Origin: AWTP1-13 sp963827545
GTDB lineage: Bacteria > Pseudomonadota > Alphaproteobacteria > Rhizobiales > Hyphomicrobiaceae
DNA length: 64,000 nucleotides
Assembly (NCBI GenBank): GCA_963827545.1
Contig: CAWHBI010000002.1
Location: forward strand, 31,644 to 95,643
Direction of reading: 5' to 3'
Shown piece after piece: positions 43,420 to 51,592 of the stretch (positions within the stretch are counted from its first letter, which is position 1; each line of letters begins with the position of its first letter). A model generated the notes under the pieces. That model saw nothing but the letters and a program-made list of their open reading frames with translations. It searched no databases and had not been told where the DNA came from. The translations under genes and the position numbers were made by a program.

Positions 43420-44723
43420 GCAGCGATGAGAGGCGGCGCACGCAGCCGCAAGACGAGACCGGGCAAAGGCTGGCCGCGCCCGAGCCGGGGCTGACCCCGG
43501 CGGAGCTGATCGCCCGCGCGGCCGCCTTCCGGCCAAGGCTGCGCGCCGAGCAGGACCAGTCGGAAGCGCGCGGGTGCCATTCGCCGGAGCTGCAGCAGGA
43601 GTTCGTTGCGGCCGGTTTCTACCGCGCGCTGCAGCCCAAGCGCTTCGGCGGCTACGAGTTCGACTATCCGTCCTTCTACAAGGCCATGGTCGAGATCGCG
43701 CGCGGCGACCCGGCGGTCGGCTGGTGCCTGACGCTCGGCGCCACGCACAGCGCGCTGATCGCGGCGCACTGGCCGGAGCAGGCCCAGATCGAGCTGTTCG
43801 GCCCCGACGGCCACTTCATCGCGCCGCACCGGGCGGCGGGCCCGGCGGGAACCTGCAGGCGGGTGGATGGCGGCTATGTCGTCGACGGCACCTGGAACTA
43901 CGCCTCCGGCATTCCCTACGCCACGCACTTCCTCGGCAACGTCGTCGTCTCGGGGACAGGCGATCCACCGGAGCAGGTCGTGTTCGCCGTGCCGCGCAAC
44001 AGCTTTACGATTCTCGGCGACTGGGGCGGGGATGCCACGCTCGGCATGCGCGCCAGCGGCTCCAACAGCGTCGCGATCGACAAGGCGTTCGTGCCCGAGC
44101 ATCACGTCGTCCCGGCCGGGGCCGCGCTATGGTCGGCCAGCGACATCGCGGCGGGCACGCACGGCACGCGCCTGCACGGCAACCCCATGTACCTCGGGCG
44201 CATGATGGGGCCGTACCACGCCTCGCTGATCACCACCGTGATCGGGGCAGCCAGGGCGGCGCTCGACGAGCTCGAGGACATTGCGCGCGTGCGCACCACC
44301 CGCTTTCCGCCGGGCCTGCCCTGGTATCAGCACGTCGACGTACAGCGCCCGTTCGGCCAGGCCCTGATGCTGACGGATACGGCCGAGGCGGTCCTCATCC
44401 AGGCCTGCGAGATGTACATGGCGAATTGCCGCCGCTGGGCGAGCGACGGCACGCCGTTTACCGTCACCGACAGCCTGCGCCTGTGGGGCATGCTGCTCAA
44501 CGCCGGCGGCCTCGCCTGCGACGCGGTCGATCTTCTCTTCCGTGCCGCCAGCTCGGCAGCGGCCAAGAAGGGCCAGCGCATCGAGCGCTACTACCGCGAC
44601 GCCGCCATGTACCGCAGCCACATCTCGTCCCAGTTCCCCAACCTGGCTTCCGGGCTCGCGCGCCTGCAGTTCGGCCTGCCCATGGGGATGTACGGAATCT
44701 CAGCACGGGGGGAGACCCATTGA
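43416..44723 (+). CDS. Acyl-CoA dehydrogenase-fold flavoprotein (possible flavin-dependent monooxygenase)
   Basis: 435 residues with the acyl-CoA dehydrogenase fold of the HsaA/DszC/indigoidine-type subgroup rather than a classical beta-oxidation enzyme. The N-terminal helices include LTPAELIARAAAFRPRLRAE; LQPKRFGGYEFDYPSFYKAM and GDPAVGWCLTLGATHSALIA are typical of the hydroxylase branch. VVDGTWNYASGIPYATHFLG and GMRASGSNSVAIDKAFVPEH form the beta domain. It probably hydroxylates an aromatic or steroid-like substrate using reduced flavin; the substrate and reductase are unknown. It is coupled to the preceding hydrolase, suggesting a two-step degradation unit. Confidence 0.85.
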   Translation: MSSDERRRTQPQDETGQRLAAPEPGLTPAELIARAAAFRPRLRAEQDQSEARGCHSPELQQEFVAAGFYRALQPKRFGGYEFDYPSFYKAMVEIARGDPAVGWCLTLGATHSALIAAHWPEQAQIELFGPDGHFIAPHRAAGPAGTCRRVDGGYVVDGTWNYASGIPYATHFLGNVVVSGTGDPPEQVVFAVPRNSFTILGDWGGDATLGMRASGSNSVAIDKAFVPEHHVVPAGAALWSASDIAAGTHGTRLHGNPMYLGRMMGPYHASLITTVIGAARAALDELEDIARVRTTRFPPGLPWYQHVDVQRPFGQALMLTDTAEAVLIQACEMYMANCRRWASDGTPFTVTDSLRLWGMLLNAGGLACDAVDLLFRAASSAAAKKGQRIERYYRDAAMYRSHISSQFPNLASGLARLQFGLPMGMYGISARGETH

Positions 44724-44805
44724 TCCCGGCAGCATCGCCCCGGCCAGCGAGCCGGGCTCGGCTTCCCGGATGCGGGTCGGTTTCTCTGGCTCGGCCGTTG
44801 CAGAA

Positions 44806-45366
44806 CTAGGCTGGACCCAGGGCCGCCTCGATGGCGCGGATCAGGGTCGGCGACAGTGGCGCCACCAGCGCGCCGTAGCCGGCGATCAGCTTGCCGTCGC
44901 GGCCGACGAGGTACTTGTGGAAGTTCCAGCCCGGCGCGCTGGCGGCTCCCAGGGTCTCGCGCGCCCAGCGATAGAACGGATGCGCCTTGGGTCCCGACAC
45001 CGTCTCCTTGGTGGTGAGCGGGAAGGTGACGCCGAACGCGCCCTTGCAGAAGCCGGCGATCTCCGCCTCCGACTTGGGCTCCTGCGCGCCGAAATCGTTG
45101 GAAGGCACGCCGACAACGACGAGGCCACGCTTCTTGTAGCGCTCCCACAAAGCCTGCAACCCCTCGTACTGCGGCGTGAACCCACAGAACGAGGCGGTGT
45201 TGACGACGAGCAGCACCTTGCCCCGCCATTTGCCGAGCGGCAGCTTTCCGCCTTCGATGGCCTCGAACTCATGGTCGAAGGCAGCGGCGGTGGGCTCGGA
45301 ACGTGCGGCTTGTCCCATCGCCAGCACCATCACGCTTGTCAGCACTGCGGCAATCAGGACCTTCAT
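44806..45366 (-). CDS. Glutathione peroxidase, exported, cysteine type
   Basis: 186 residues. The signal peptide ends near GQAARSEP, so it should be periplasmic. The peroxidatic Cys is residue 61 in LLVVNTASFCGFTPQYEGLQ; the catalytic Gln is in SNDFGAQEP and the Trp-Asn pair is in PGWNFHKYLVGRDGK. It reduces hydroperoxides, probably with thioredoxin or glutathione as donor. It is a single gene between the flavoprotein gene and a minus-strand hypothetical gene. Confidence 0.92.
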   Translation of the reverse strand: MKVLIAAVLTSVMVLAMGQAARSEPTAAAFDHEFEAIEGGKLPLGKWRGKVLLVVNTASFCGFTPQYEGLQALWERYKKRGLVVVGVPSNDFGAQEPKSEAEIAGFCKGAFGVTFPLTTKETVSGPKAHPFYRWARETLGAASAPGWNFHKYLVGRDGKLIAGYGALVAPLSPTLIRAIEAALGPA

Positions 45367-45395
45367 TCGCTCGCCTCCTCCGTGCCCTCATGACC

Positions 45396-46070
45396 TTACT
45401 TGGCGCCTGGCGCCTGCGGCGGTGACTTTGCAGCCTTGGGCGGCGGCGTCGAGGCCGCCACCGATTGCGTGGTGGGGCAGTGCCGCTCGATGTAGCGGTT
45501 GATCGCCTTGATCATCTGCTTGTGGAACAGGCCGAGGGTGTCGGCGAGCTGAGCTGCCGTCTGCAGCGTGAGCCTGATGGACGGCGGGCCTTCCACGCTC
45601 TTCAGGTTGACCCAGACCTTGTCGGCCCTGCCGTCCTTGAAGACGATCTTGGGGGCCAGCACGGCCGTCACCTTCTCCAGCTTCCCGTCCTGCTCGACCA
45701 CGCAATTCGCCGTGTGAGGGGGGACGCGGAACTTCGACTGCTCGTCGGACACGGCCGCCACCAGAAGGGCCCGACTGATATCGATATCGACCCTACAGCG
45801 CGCATCGCCGAAGCCCCAGCTCAGCTTGCGGCTGTCCGCCTCCTTGATCGTGGACCTCGCCCACGTCTTGGTGAGCGAGCACCGCAAGTCGTCGCCCTTG
45901 GCGTTCTTCTGCAGCAGGATGGTGCAAAGGCGCTTGTCGCAGGCCTTGATCGCCGCCTCCTCGCCGCGCTGCTCTTCCAGCGCCCGCGCCGGGGTCACGC
46001 CGAGGAGCGCGCCCGCCAGCGCGGCACTACCCAGAGACACGAGCCACGTTCGGGCTGGAAAGCGACTCAT
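45396..46070 (-). CDS. Hypothetical secreted protein
   Basis: 224 residues from ATG 46070. The signal peptide is TWLVSLGSAALAGALLGVTP. The mature part has KACDKRLCTILLQKNAKGDD with CSLTKTWARSTIKEADSRKL, a pattern known from conserved alphaproteobacterial periplasmic proteins of unknown role; SWGFGDARCRVDIDISRALL and HTANCVVEQDGKLEKVTAVL continue. Five or more cysteines suggest disulfides. The C-terminus is a Pro/Ala/Lys-rich tail. It ends 30 bp before the glutathione peroxidase start on the same strand, so the two may be cotranscribed. Confidence 0.75.
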   Translation of the reverse strand: MSRFPARTWLVSLGSAALAGALLGVTPARALEEQRGEEAAIKACDKRLCTILLQKNAKGDDLRCSLTKTWARSTIKEADSRKLSWGFGDARCRVDIDISRALLVAAVSDEQSKFRVPPHTANCVVEQDGKLEKVTAVLAPKIVFKDGRADKVWVNLKSVEGPPSIRLTLQTAAQLADTLGLFHKQMIKAINRYIERHCPTTQSVAASTPPPKAAKSPPQAPGAK

Positions 46071-46231
46071 GGCGGGTGAACTCCAAAGTCGAAAGGCCGG
46101 CCGGCGCCTGAAGGGGGCTTGCCCCGGGCACGCCAAATGGCCACGCACAGCGAAAGGCTACGCGGGCTCTGGGCCGAGAGTGAGGCGGGCCCCGGCGCTG
46201 CCGCCAGAATACTTTGCAGGCGCCTTGCGCC

Positions 46232-46618
46232 TCACGCGGCCTTGCCGTCGATCTCGGCGAACACCTTGCGGGCGGCGCGGAAGCACTCGACCGCCAGCGG
46301 CACGCCGGCGTAGACGGCGATCTGGTGGATGATGGCCTGGATCTCGTCCCGGCTCACGCCGTTGGTGAGCGCGCCTTTCAGGTGCAGCTCCCATTCGTGC
46401 ATGCGGTTGAGGCAGGCCAGCATCACGAGGTTGAGCATGGAGCGGGTTTTCTTCGGCAGGCGCTCGTCGCTCCAGATCATGCCCCAGCAGTACTCGTTGA
46501 GGATCTCCTGGAACGGCCCGTTGAAGCTGTCGGCCGAGGCCATCGACTTGTTGACGTAGTCCTCGCCCAGCACGGCCTTGCGGTTGGCGAGCCCCTTGTC
46601 TCTCAGTGCCTTGTCCAT
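46232..46618 (-). CDS. Carboxymuconolactone decarboxylase family protein
   Basis: 128 residues from ATG 46618. The helical pattern KTRSMLNLVMLACLNRMHEW, ELHLKGALTNGVSRDEIQAI and IHQIAVYAGVPLAVECFRAA is the gamma-carboxymuconolactone decarboxylase/CMD domain. The AhpD-type redox pair CxxC is absent, so a decarboxylase-like or isomerase role is likelier than peroxidase; the true substrate is unknown. It begins 31 bp after the MazF-like toxin gene on the same strand, but nothing else ties it to the toxin-antitoxin pair. Confidence 0.9.
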   Translation of the reverse strand: MDKALRDKGLANRKAVLGEDYVNKSMASADSFNGPFQEILNEYCWGMIWSDERLPKKTRSMLNLVMLACLNRMHEWELHLKGALTNGVSRDEIQAIIHQIAVYAGVPLAVECFRAARKVFAEIDGKAA

Positions 46619-46649
46619 GGGTGGTTCCCTCGGGTTGGTTGTCGAAATT

Positions 46650-47087
46650 CTATTCAGTCCGTGCAACCGCCTTTACGCGAAGCGCGGCGTTGAGCGCAAG
46701 CAGCCGATCACGGATGGCGCGGAAGAAGCCGGGAGGCAGGACGCCGTAGTGGAACCGTGGCGGCTGGGAACCCGATACGTGGCGCAGGTCTGGACCTGGC
46801 CAGATGAAGTCGTTCACTTCCGACAAGATGACCCATGACGCCAGGTTGTCGAGACCCAAGCGTGCCTTGATAGGGGGCGGGATCTCGACGGCCGTCTGGG
46901 GCTCGGCCGGCGGCGCGTGCGTGATCGGCACCACTGTCACAAGCATCTTGTCGGCAACCACCTGGCGCGCGACCACGATAACGCAGGGGCGATCCTTGCG
47001 GCCTTCTTCCTGGCCGCTGCCGTGCTCGGCGGCCCACAGATACGAATAGCAGATGACCAGACCCGGGTGCGGATCGGGAAGCGCCAA
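46650..47087 (-). CDS. PemK/MazF-like toxin
   Basis: 145 residues from TTG 47087 (AGAGGG seven bases upstream). Features of the PemK/MazF family: GLVICYSYLWAAEHGSGQEE followed by GRKDRPCVIVVARQ (the beta strand with the conserved Arg/Pro), TVVPITHAPPAEPQTAVEIP and LDNLASWVILSEVNDFIWPG. It is probably an mRNA endonuclease. The antitoxin gene lies 11 bp upstream and encodes a Phd/YefM protein rather than MazE, which is a mixed pairing. The LPPGFFRAIRDRLLALNAAL helix at the C-terminus is normal for this branch. Confidence 0.85.
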   Translation of the reverse strand: MALPDPHPGLVICYSYLWAAEHGSGQEEGRKDRPCVIVVARQVVADKMLVTVVPITHAPPAEPQTAVEIPPPIKARLGLDNLASWVILSEVNDFIWPGPDLRHVSGSQPPRFHYGVLPPGFFRAIRDRLLALNAALRVKAVARTE

Positions 47088-47098
47088 GCGAGTGCCCT

Positions 47099-47353
47099 CT
47101 AGCGAGACTTCAACTCGTCATCGAGGTGCGCGTACTGGGCAGGAACTTCGGCTTCTGCGATAGCCTTGATGGTGGCTTCATCGAGGTCCTCGACACGGCG
47201 GGCCACGCGTCCCTTCATGACAGCCTCAAAGAAGTCGGCTGACACGAGAACGGTGTGGTCTCGGCCATTCTTGGTGATGGTGACCGGCTCCCTCATGGCC
47301 GCGTCCTGGTAGCGGCCGACATTCTGCTGAAATTCGGTCGAGCTGATTTTCAT
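47099..47353 (-). CDS. Phd/YefM-type antitoxin
   Basis: 84 residues from ATG 47353. ISSTEFQQNVGRYQDAAMRE with PVTITKNGRDHTVLVSADFF is the Phd/YefM fold. The C-terminal RVEDLDEATIKAIAEAEVPA and LDDELKSR should wrap the toxin. It is predicted to repress its own promoter at the palindrome 47372-47390. The family usually pairs with Doc, RelE or YoeB toxins; here the partner is MazF-like. Confidence 0.88.
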   Translation of the reverse strand: MKISSTEFQQNVGRYQDAAMREPVTITKNGRDHTVLVSADFFEAVMKGRVARRVEDLDEATIKAIAEAEVPAQYAHLDDELKSR

Positions 47354-47371
47354 AGCATATTCCTTATCTAT

Positions 47372-47390
47372 TTTATCTATAATAGATAAA
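47372..47390 (-). promoter_or_regulatory. Operator palindrome of the Phd/MazF-like operon
   Basis: TTTATCTAT-A-ATAGATAAA is a perfect 9-bp inverted repeat 18 bp upstream of the antitoxin start; an extra half-site TATCTA lies nearer the gene (47365-47370). The AT-rich block differs sharply from the surrounding GC-rich DNA and also contains a -10-like TATAAT-type sequence on the minus strand. Confidence 0.72.
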
Positions 47391-47457
47391 GTCTCCATCT
47401 CAATGTCAAGCTTTCGGGCCTTGTCACAAGCATGGCAACAAAACTGTGCGTCAAGGC

Positions 47458-48497
47458 TCAGGTGGGCCGGTCACCGGGCCAGGCCTCCGGCAATCGGGTG
47501 GCGAGCCAGCGTGCGATGGCGGCGTTCACCGCGGCTGGTTTTTCCTGCGCCATCCAATGGCCCGACGGCACGACCACCTCGGTGAGGTTCTGGCAGTCCG
47601 CCCGCATGGGCTCTGCCAGCCGGGAGTCCATCGTCTCGCAGGTGTAGTCGTAGGCGCCGTGGAGGAAGAGCACCGGCAGGGCGAGCTTGCCTCCGTTGGC
47701 GGCCTTGGCCGCAAACTGCAGGTTGCGGCGGTGGTTCATGTACCAGGAGTCCGGGCCGAAGAAGCCGTTGGCCTCGAGCGCGGCGACGTAGGCGTTGAGG
47801 TCGGCCTCCGTCAGCACATCGGTATCGATCGGCAGGTCGGGGGCCTTGCCGGCGGGGCCGAACCAGCCGCCGTCCCTGCGGATGGTTGCGGTGCGGTTGG
47901 GCTTGCCCTTGCCTCGGGTCGACCCTTGCGGAACAGGGCCTTCACGGTGCTGCGGATATCGGCCTCGAAGCCTTGGCGCGCCTTGTCGAAGCTCTCCTCG
48001 TAGAACAGCTGGTAGTCCCACTGTCCGGCCGGGAACTGCGCTTCGGGGTAGACCGCCCGATCGACGAGGGGCAGGAAATTCTCGGGAGCAAAGCCCTTGG
48101 CAATGTAGGGAACGCAGAGGTTGGCGACGCCGACGCATTTGTCGGGGTGGTGGCTTGCAAGGCTCCACACGATGGGGCTGCCCCAGTCGTGGCCGACCCA
48201 GACGGCCTTCTCGCGGCCGAGCGCCTGGAGCAGCTCGAGCATATCCTCGACGATGTGCTCGACGGCGTAGTCCTCGTGGCGCTGGTAGACGCTCGATCGC
48301 CCGTAGCCGCGCATGTCGGGCGCGATGGCCCTGAAGCCCAGGGCGGCGAAGCACGGAAGCTGGTGACGCCAGCTCAGCGACAGCTCGGGCCAGCCATGCA
48401 CGAAAATGATGGCGGGAGCATCGACGGCGCCGCATGCCAGATAGAATGTCGTGTGCCTCGCGGTCTTCACGACATTGTCGGTTACCGGGAATGTCAT
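47458..48497 (-). CDS. Alpha/beta hydrolase, epoxide-hydrolase-like, one frameshift
   Basis: Start ATG 48497. IFVHGWPELSLSWRHQLPCF is the oxyanion HGWP motif, GFRAIAPDMRGYGRSSVYQR follows, and the nucleophile Asp is in WVGHDWGSPIVWSLASHHPD, all as in soluble epoxide hydrolases. After a shift near 47930 come VLTEADLNAYVAALEANGFF with GPDSWYMNHRRN (the cap Tyr) and the catalytic His in VVVPSGHWMAQEKPAAVNAA. The repaired length of about 345 residues fits the family. It is divergent from the aldo/keto reductase gene, with 87 bp between. The break is in a GC-rich run and looks like an indel error. Confidence 0.88.
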
Positions 48498-48584
48498 GGC
48501 GTCGCCTCCTGGCCGCGTGATCCGTTGGCAGCATCCCCCAAGCCTGCCTAGAGTAGCTGGAAACGGCAAGACGAGGAGCAGCCA

Positions 48585-49419
48585 ATGCAGCACGTAACCC
48601 TGAAGAGCGGTGACAAGGTGCCGGTGCTGGGGCTCGGGACGTGGCGCATGGGCGAGCGCAAGTCGGAGCGGGCGGCGGAGGTGGCAGCCATCAAGCTGGG
48701 GCTCGATCTCGGCATCCGGCTGATCGACACGGCCGAGATGTACGGCGAGGGCGGCGCGGAGGAGGCGGTGGCCGAGGCGATGGGCGGCCGGCGCGACGAG
48801 ATCTTCCTGGTCAGCAAGGTCTATCCGCACAATGCCTCGCGCAAGGGCGCCATCGCTGCCTGCGAGCGGAGCCTCAAGCGGCTCGAGACGGACCGGCTCG
48901 ATCTCTACCTGCTGCACTGGCGCGGCTCGGTGCCCCTGGCCGAGACGGTGGAGGCGTTCGAGGCGCTCAGGAAGGCCGGCAAGATCCGCAACTGGGGCGT
49001 GAGCAACCTCGATGCCGAGCGACATGGACGAGCTGGCCGGCGTTGCGGACGGCGGCAACTGCGCGTCCAACCAGGTGCTCTATCACCTGGGCTCGCGCGG
49101 CATCGAGTGGCAGCTCATCGAGAAGTGCCGCAAGGCCAGGATCATGGTGATGGCCTATTCGCCGCTGGGACAAGGGCCGCTGCTGCGCAAGCCGGCGCTA
49201 AAGGCGGTGGCCGACAAGCACGGCGTCGATGCGGCGGCGATAGCGCTCGCCTGGGTGCTGCGCCTGCCCGGCGTGATCACCATCCCCAAGGCCGTGAAGC
49301 CGGAGCACGTGCGCGCCAACCTGAAGGCGCTCGATGTGAAGCTCGACGCGGATGACCTGAAGGCCCTCGACGCCGCCTTCCCGCCGCCCAAGCGCGCGGC
49401 ACCGCTGGATATGACGTGA
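48585..49419 (+). CDS. Aldo/keto reductase, one frameshift
   Basis: A TIM-barrel NADPH oxidoreductase. LKSGDKVPVLGLGTWRMGER starts the domain; the catalytic Asp/Tyr are in IRLIDTAEMYGEGGAEEAVA, Lys in EIFLVSKVYPHNAS and His in DLYLLHWRGSVPL. An extra G near 49018 (GCCGAGCGACATG, expected GCCAGCGAC or similar) shifts the frame, after which SDMDELAGVADGGNCASNQV and VMAYSPLGQGPLLRKPALKA, with PGVITIPKAVKPEHVRANLK, complete the NADPH site. The repaired length is about 277. The substrate is unknown; it is divergent from the epoxide-hydrolase-like gene and may share a promoter region with it. Confidence 0.88.
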
Positions 49420-49443
49420 GCGAGGGGTGAGGGCGCGATCCAG

Positions 49444-49550
49444 GTGGGTAGCGCGAAGCGCGTAACCCAACGCATCCCCAGGCGCCACGTTGGGTTACGC
49501 GCGGATCAGCGTCGCGACACTATTCTCGACGGCGGTGGCCGCGCTAACCC
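49444..49550. repeat. TAGGTTGGGT-type inverted repeat, family D, diverged copy
   Basis: GTGGGTAGCGCGAAGCGCGTAACCC.. pairs with GGGTTACGCGC.. and the right end runs ..GTGGCCGCGCTAACCCA. It is closely similar to 50541-50667 over the central and right parts. The following 49551-49670 contains GAGGGGTCTGACCCCT and no gene. Confidence 0.8.
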
Positions 49551-49670
49551 ATCGCGCTAGACCGGTCATAAGAGTCAGGACCGTTGGAGGCGAGGGGTCT
49601 GACCCCTATCCTTGAAGGACGCAGCATCTCTGCACGGCCCCTTGCACTCATTTCACCAGCAGTAGGGGGG

Positions 49671-50337
49671 TTACTGGCTGAAACGATAGTTCACGCCCAG
49701 GCGCACGGAGTGGACCTCGTTCTTCATCTTAACGTCGCTATTGAAGCTGTAGTTCCCATAGTCTGAGAAGCGGTAATCCAGCTTGAGCGATAGATTGCGA
49801 TTGAACGCTTGCTCGACACCGACCCCAACGAAGAAGCCGTCCAACTTCCCCTTGCTCTCCGTGCCATCTGAACGAATTTGAAATCCGCCGCTGTGTAGCC
49901 TGCTGACGCATACAGCAGCGTCAATGGTGCAGCCAGCACGCCGAGCCGGCCACCGATTGCCCACTGGCTGTCAATGCGCCGCGCTGAGCAAGCAAAGCAG
50001 GGACGCTGCCATCGACATCGCCGAACGCATAGTCGGCAAACAAACCGAGCACCCAGCGCCGGACCGAGCTGGAAATCGTAGCCGACGCGTAGCAAACCGA
50101 CTGCGCACCGCTGAGATTGATATCAAAGAAATTTCCCACATCAAGACTGAACTCAGAACGCGCCGACAGAGTATCCGACTGCGTCCTCCCACATAGAGGC
50201 CGTTCCAGACGAACGTCGGGAGCCGCATACGATCCATCCTGGATGCGGCCGCGGCCCGCAATTCCGTCCGCGTTGGCGCAGGTGACACCAAGTGCCAGCA
50301 GTGCGATCCCCAGCGCTCCTACACGAAGCGATTTCAT
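49671..50337 (-). pseudogene. Outer-membrane beta-barrel protein (Omp31/Omp25-like), several frameshifts
   Basis: The start MKSLRVGALGIALLALGVTC is a signal peptide. Barrel features can be read across frames: WNGLYVGG, EFSLDVGNFFDINLSGAQSV, LLRVGYDFQLGP, LFADYAFGDVDGSVPALLAQ, AIGGRLGVLAAPLTLLYASA, GYTAADFKFV, FFVGVGVEQAFNRNLSLKLD, YRFSDYGNYSFNSDVKMKNE and the terminal VRLGVNYRFSQ, with the C-terminal Phe before the last residue as in outer-membrane proteins. At least five frame changes are needed. It resembles the small alphaproteobacterial porin-like Omp25/Omp31 proteins. The dense breaks suggest low sequence quality or real decay; the C-terminal third is intact. Confidence 0.75.
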
Positions 50338-50540
50338 TCATTCCCTCCATCGGCTCATGCAATCGCTAAGTCCCAGTTACGCAGAGACCGAGCAATTCCG
50401 CGTCCTGCGATCGGGGGATGCTGCGTGCAAGGAGGGATCAAACTCGCGGCGCGTGTCCCGGCTGCACCAGGGTTGCGTGCCGTGTCGCCAGCGGTGAAGG
50501 GGTCAGACCCCTCGCCTCCGACGGTCTTGACTCTTCAAGA

Positions 50541-50667
50541 GTAGGTTGGGTTAGCGCGAAGCGCGTAACCCAACGCTTTCGCCGAAGCGACCGAACGTTG
50601 GGTTACGCGCGGATTCAATGTCGCGACGCTATTCTCCACGGCGGTGGCCGCGCTAACCGCAACCTAC
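50541..50667. repeat. TAGGTTGGGT inverted repeat, family D, full copy
   Basis: 127 bp with ends GTAGGTTGGGTTAGCGCGAA and CGCGCTAACCGCAACCTAC and an inner CGCGTAACCCAACG/CGTTGGGTTACGCG pair. Just upstream, 50500-50515 has GGGGTCAGACCCCTCGCC. Together with 49444-49550 it flanks the outer-membrane protein gene in the same orientation. Confidence 0.85.
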
Positions 50668-50716
50668 GCCTGCGCCAGCCCTAACCGATGTTCGTCACTC
50701 CACGCCCGAACATTGG

Positions 50717-51175
50717 TCAGCACTCCTTGAAATAGCGGTAAATCTCTGGTGCACGCAGCCAGATGTAGTCCTTGGTCAATCCGCCCTGCCGGTCGATCCA
50801 AGCGCGGATGTCGGCTGGGTACGCGCTGAGGAGCGTTGCGGTAGCGCTTGGCAATCTGGCAAGGCGAAACCCGAATGATGCATCTCGAGTGACGCAGATC
50901 GTGCTCCGCGGGACTTGGCCCAGCAACATCGTACACGCTGACTGGCAAGGCCCGATAATCTTGACATTGGCCCCGCGGGCGTCAACGCCGGTCCACCGGC
51001 CGTCGTATCGGCCGGCACTGGCACCATTGTTGGTGACACCATTGTTGTCGTAGGTCTCGATTGTTTCGGCCGAAGCGGAACCTGCCAAGACCAGGCACAA
51101 GGCCAGGATCACAAGCCGTCCATGCGCGCGAACACCTGACGCCGTGTACGCAAGCCCAATCCCGCGACCGCTCAT
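50717..51175 (-). CDS. Secreted ClpP-like protein with CxSAC motif
   Basis: 152 residues from ATG 51175. The signal peptide (ILALCLVLAGSASA) is followed by ETIETYDNNGVTNNGASAGR. The core IIGPCQSACTMLLGQVPRST then ICVTRDASFGFRL places a Ser in a strand-turn-helix as in ClpP/SDH-type serine proteases, and the end YPADIRAWIDRQGGL, with IWLRAPEIYRYFKEC, matches small secreted alphaproteobacterial proteins of this type. No catalytic His/Asp can be confirmed by eye. Two to four Cys may form disulfides. The function is unknown. Confidence 0.7.
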   Translation of the reverse strand: MSGRGIGLAYTASGVRAHGRLVILALCLVLAGSASAETIETYDNNGVTNNGASAGRYDGRWTGVDARGANVKIIGPCQSACTMLLGQVPRSTICVTRDASFGFRLARLPSATATLLSAYPADIRAWIDRQGGLTKDYIWLRAPEIYRYFKEC

Positions 51176-51409
51176 TGTGTTTGGATTCCTTTGCCTTTCG
51201 CAGCACACAACAGGTGCTGTCACCGTATCGTCATGGTGCGGGGCGCCGCGTCCTGCGATCGTGGGACTGTGGCTAGCGGTCGCGCCGGTTCGACAAGGCG
51301 TCCGCTCGTCGCCTGGGCGGAAACGAGGTCAGCCGCGCGGAAAATTGTGCGGTGAGATTCGTAGGCTGGGTTGGCGCGAGGGGTCTGACACTGAGCGGCC
51401 TATCCTTCC

Positions 51410-51555
51410 ACCCGTCGTCCCGGCCCAGCGATCGCGCTTGAAGCGCGAATCGCCGGCAGAGCCGGGATCTGCGACGAACGGTGTCCGTGCGGCAGAATCC
51501 CGGATAGTCTCGCCCCGGCTCGGAGGCCGGGGCTCGGCTTCCAGGGATGACGGGT
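51410..51555. repeat. Interspersed inverted repeat, family A, copy 3 (reverse orientation)
   Basis: 146 bp, ends ACCCGTCGTCCCGGCCC and CAGGGATGACGGGT. Internally it reads in the opposite order to copies 1 and 2 and carries an extra CCCCGGCTCGGAGGCCGGGG hairpin. The 50 bp before it hold GTAGGCTGGGTTGG and GAGGGGTCTGACA, fragments of other families. Confidence 0.88.
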
Positions 51556-51592
51556 GGATTCATTAGCTCGGCGGTATGACCCCTATCCCCCA

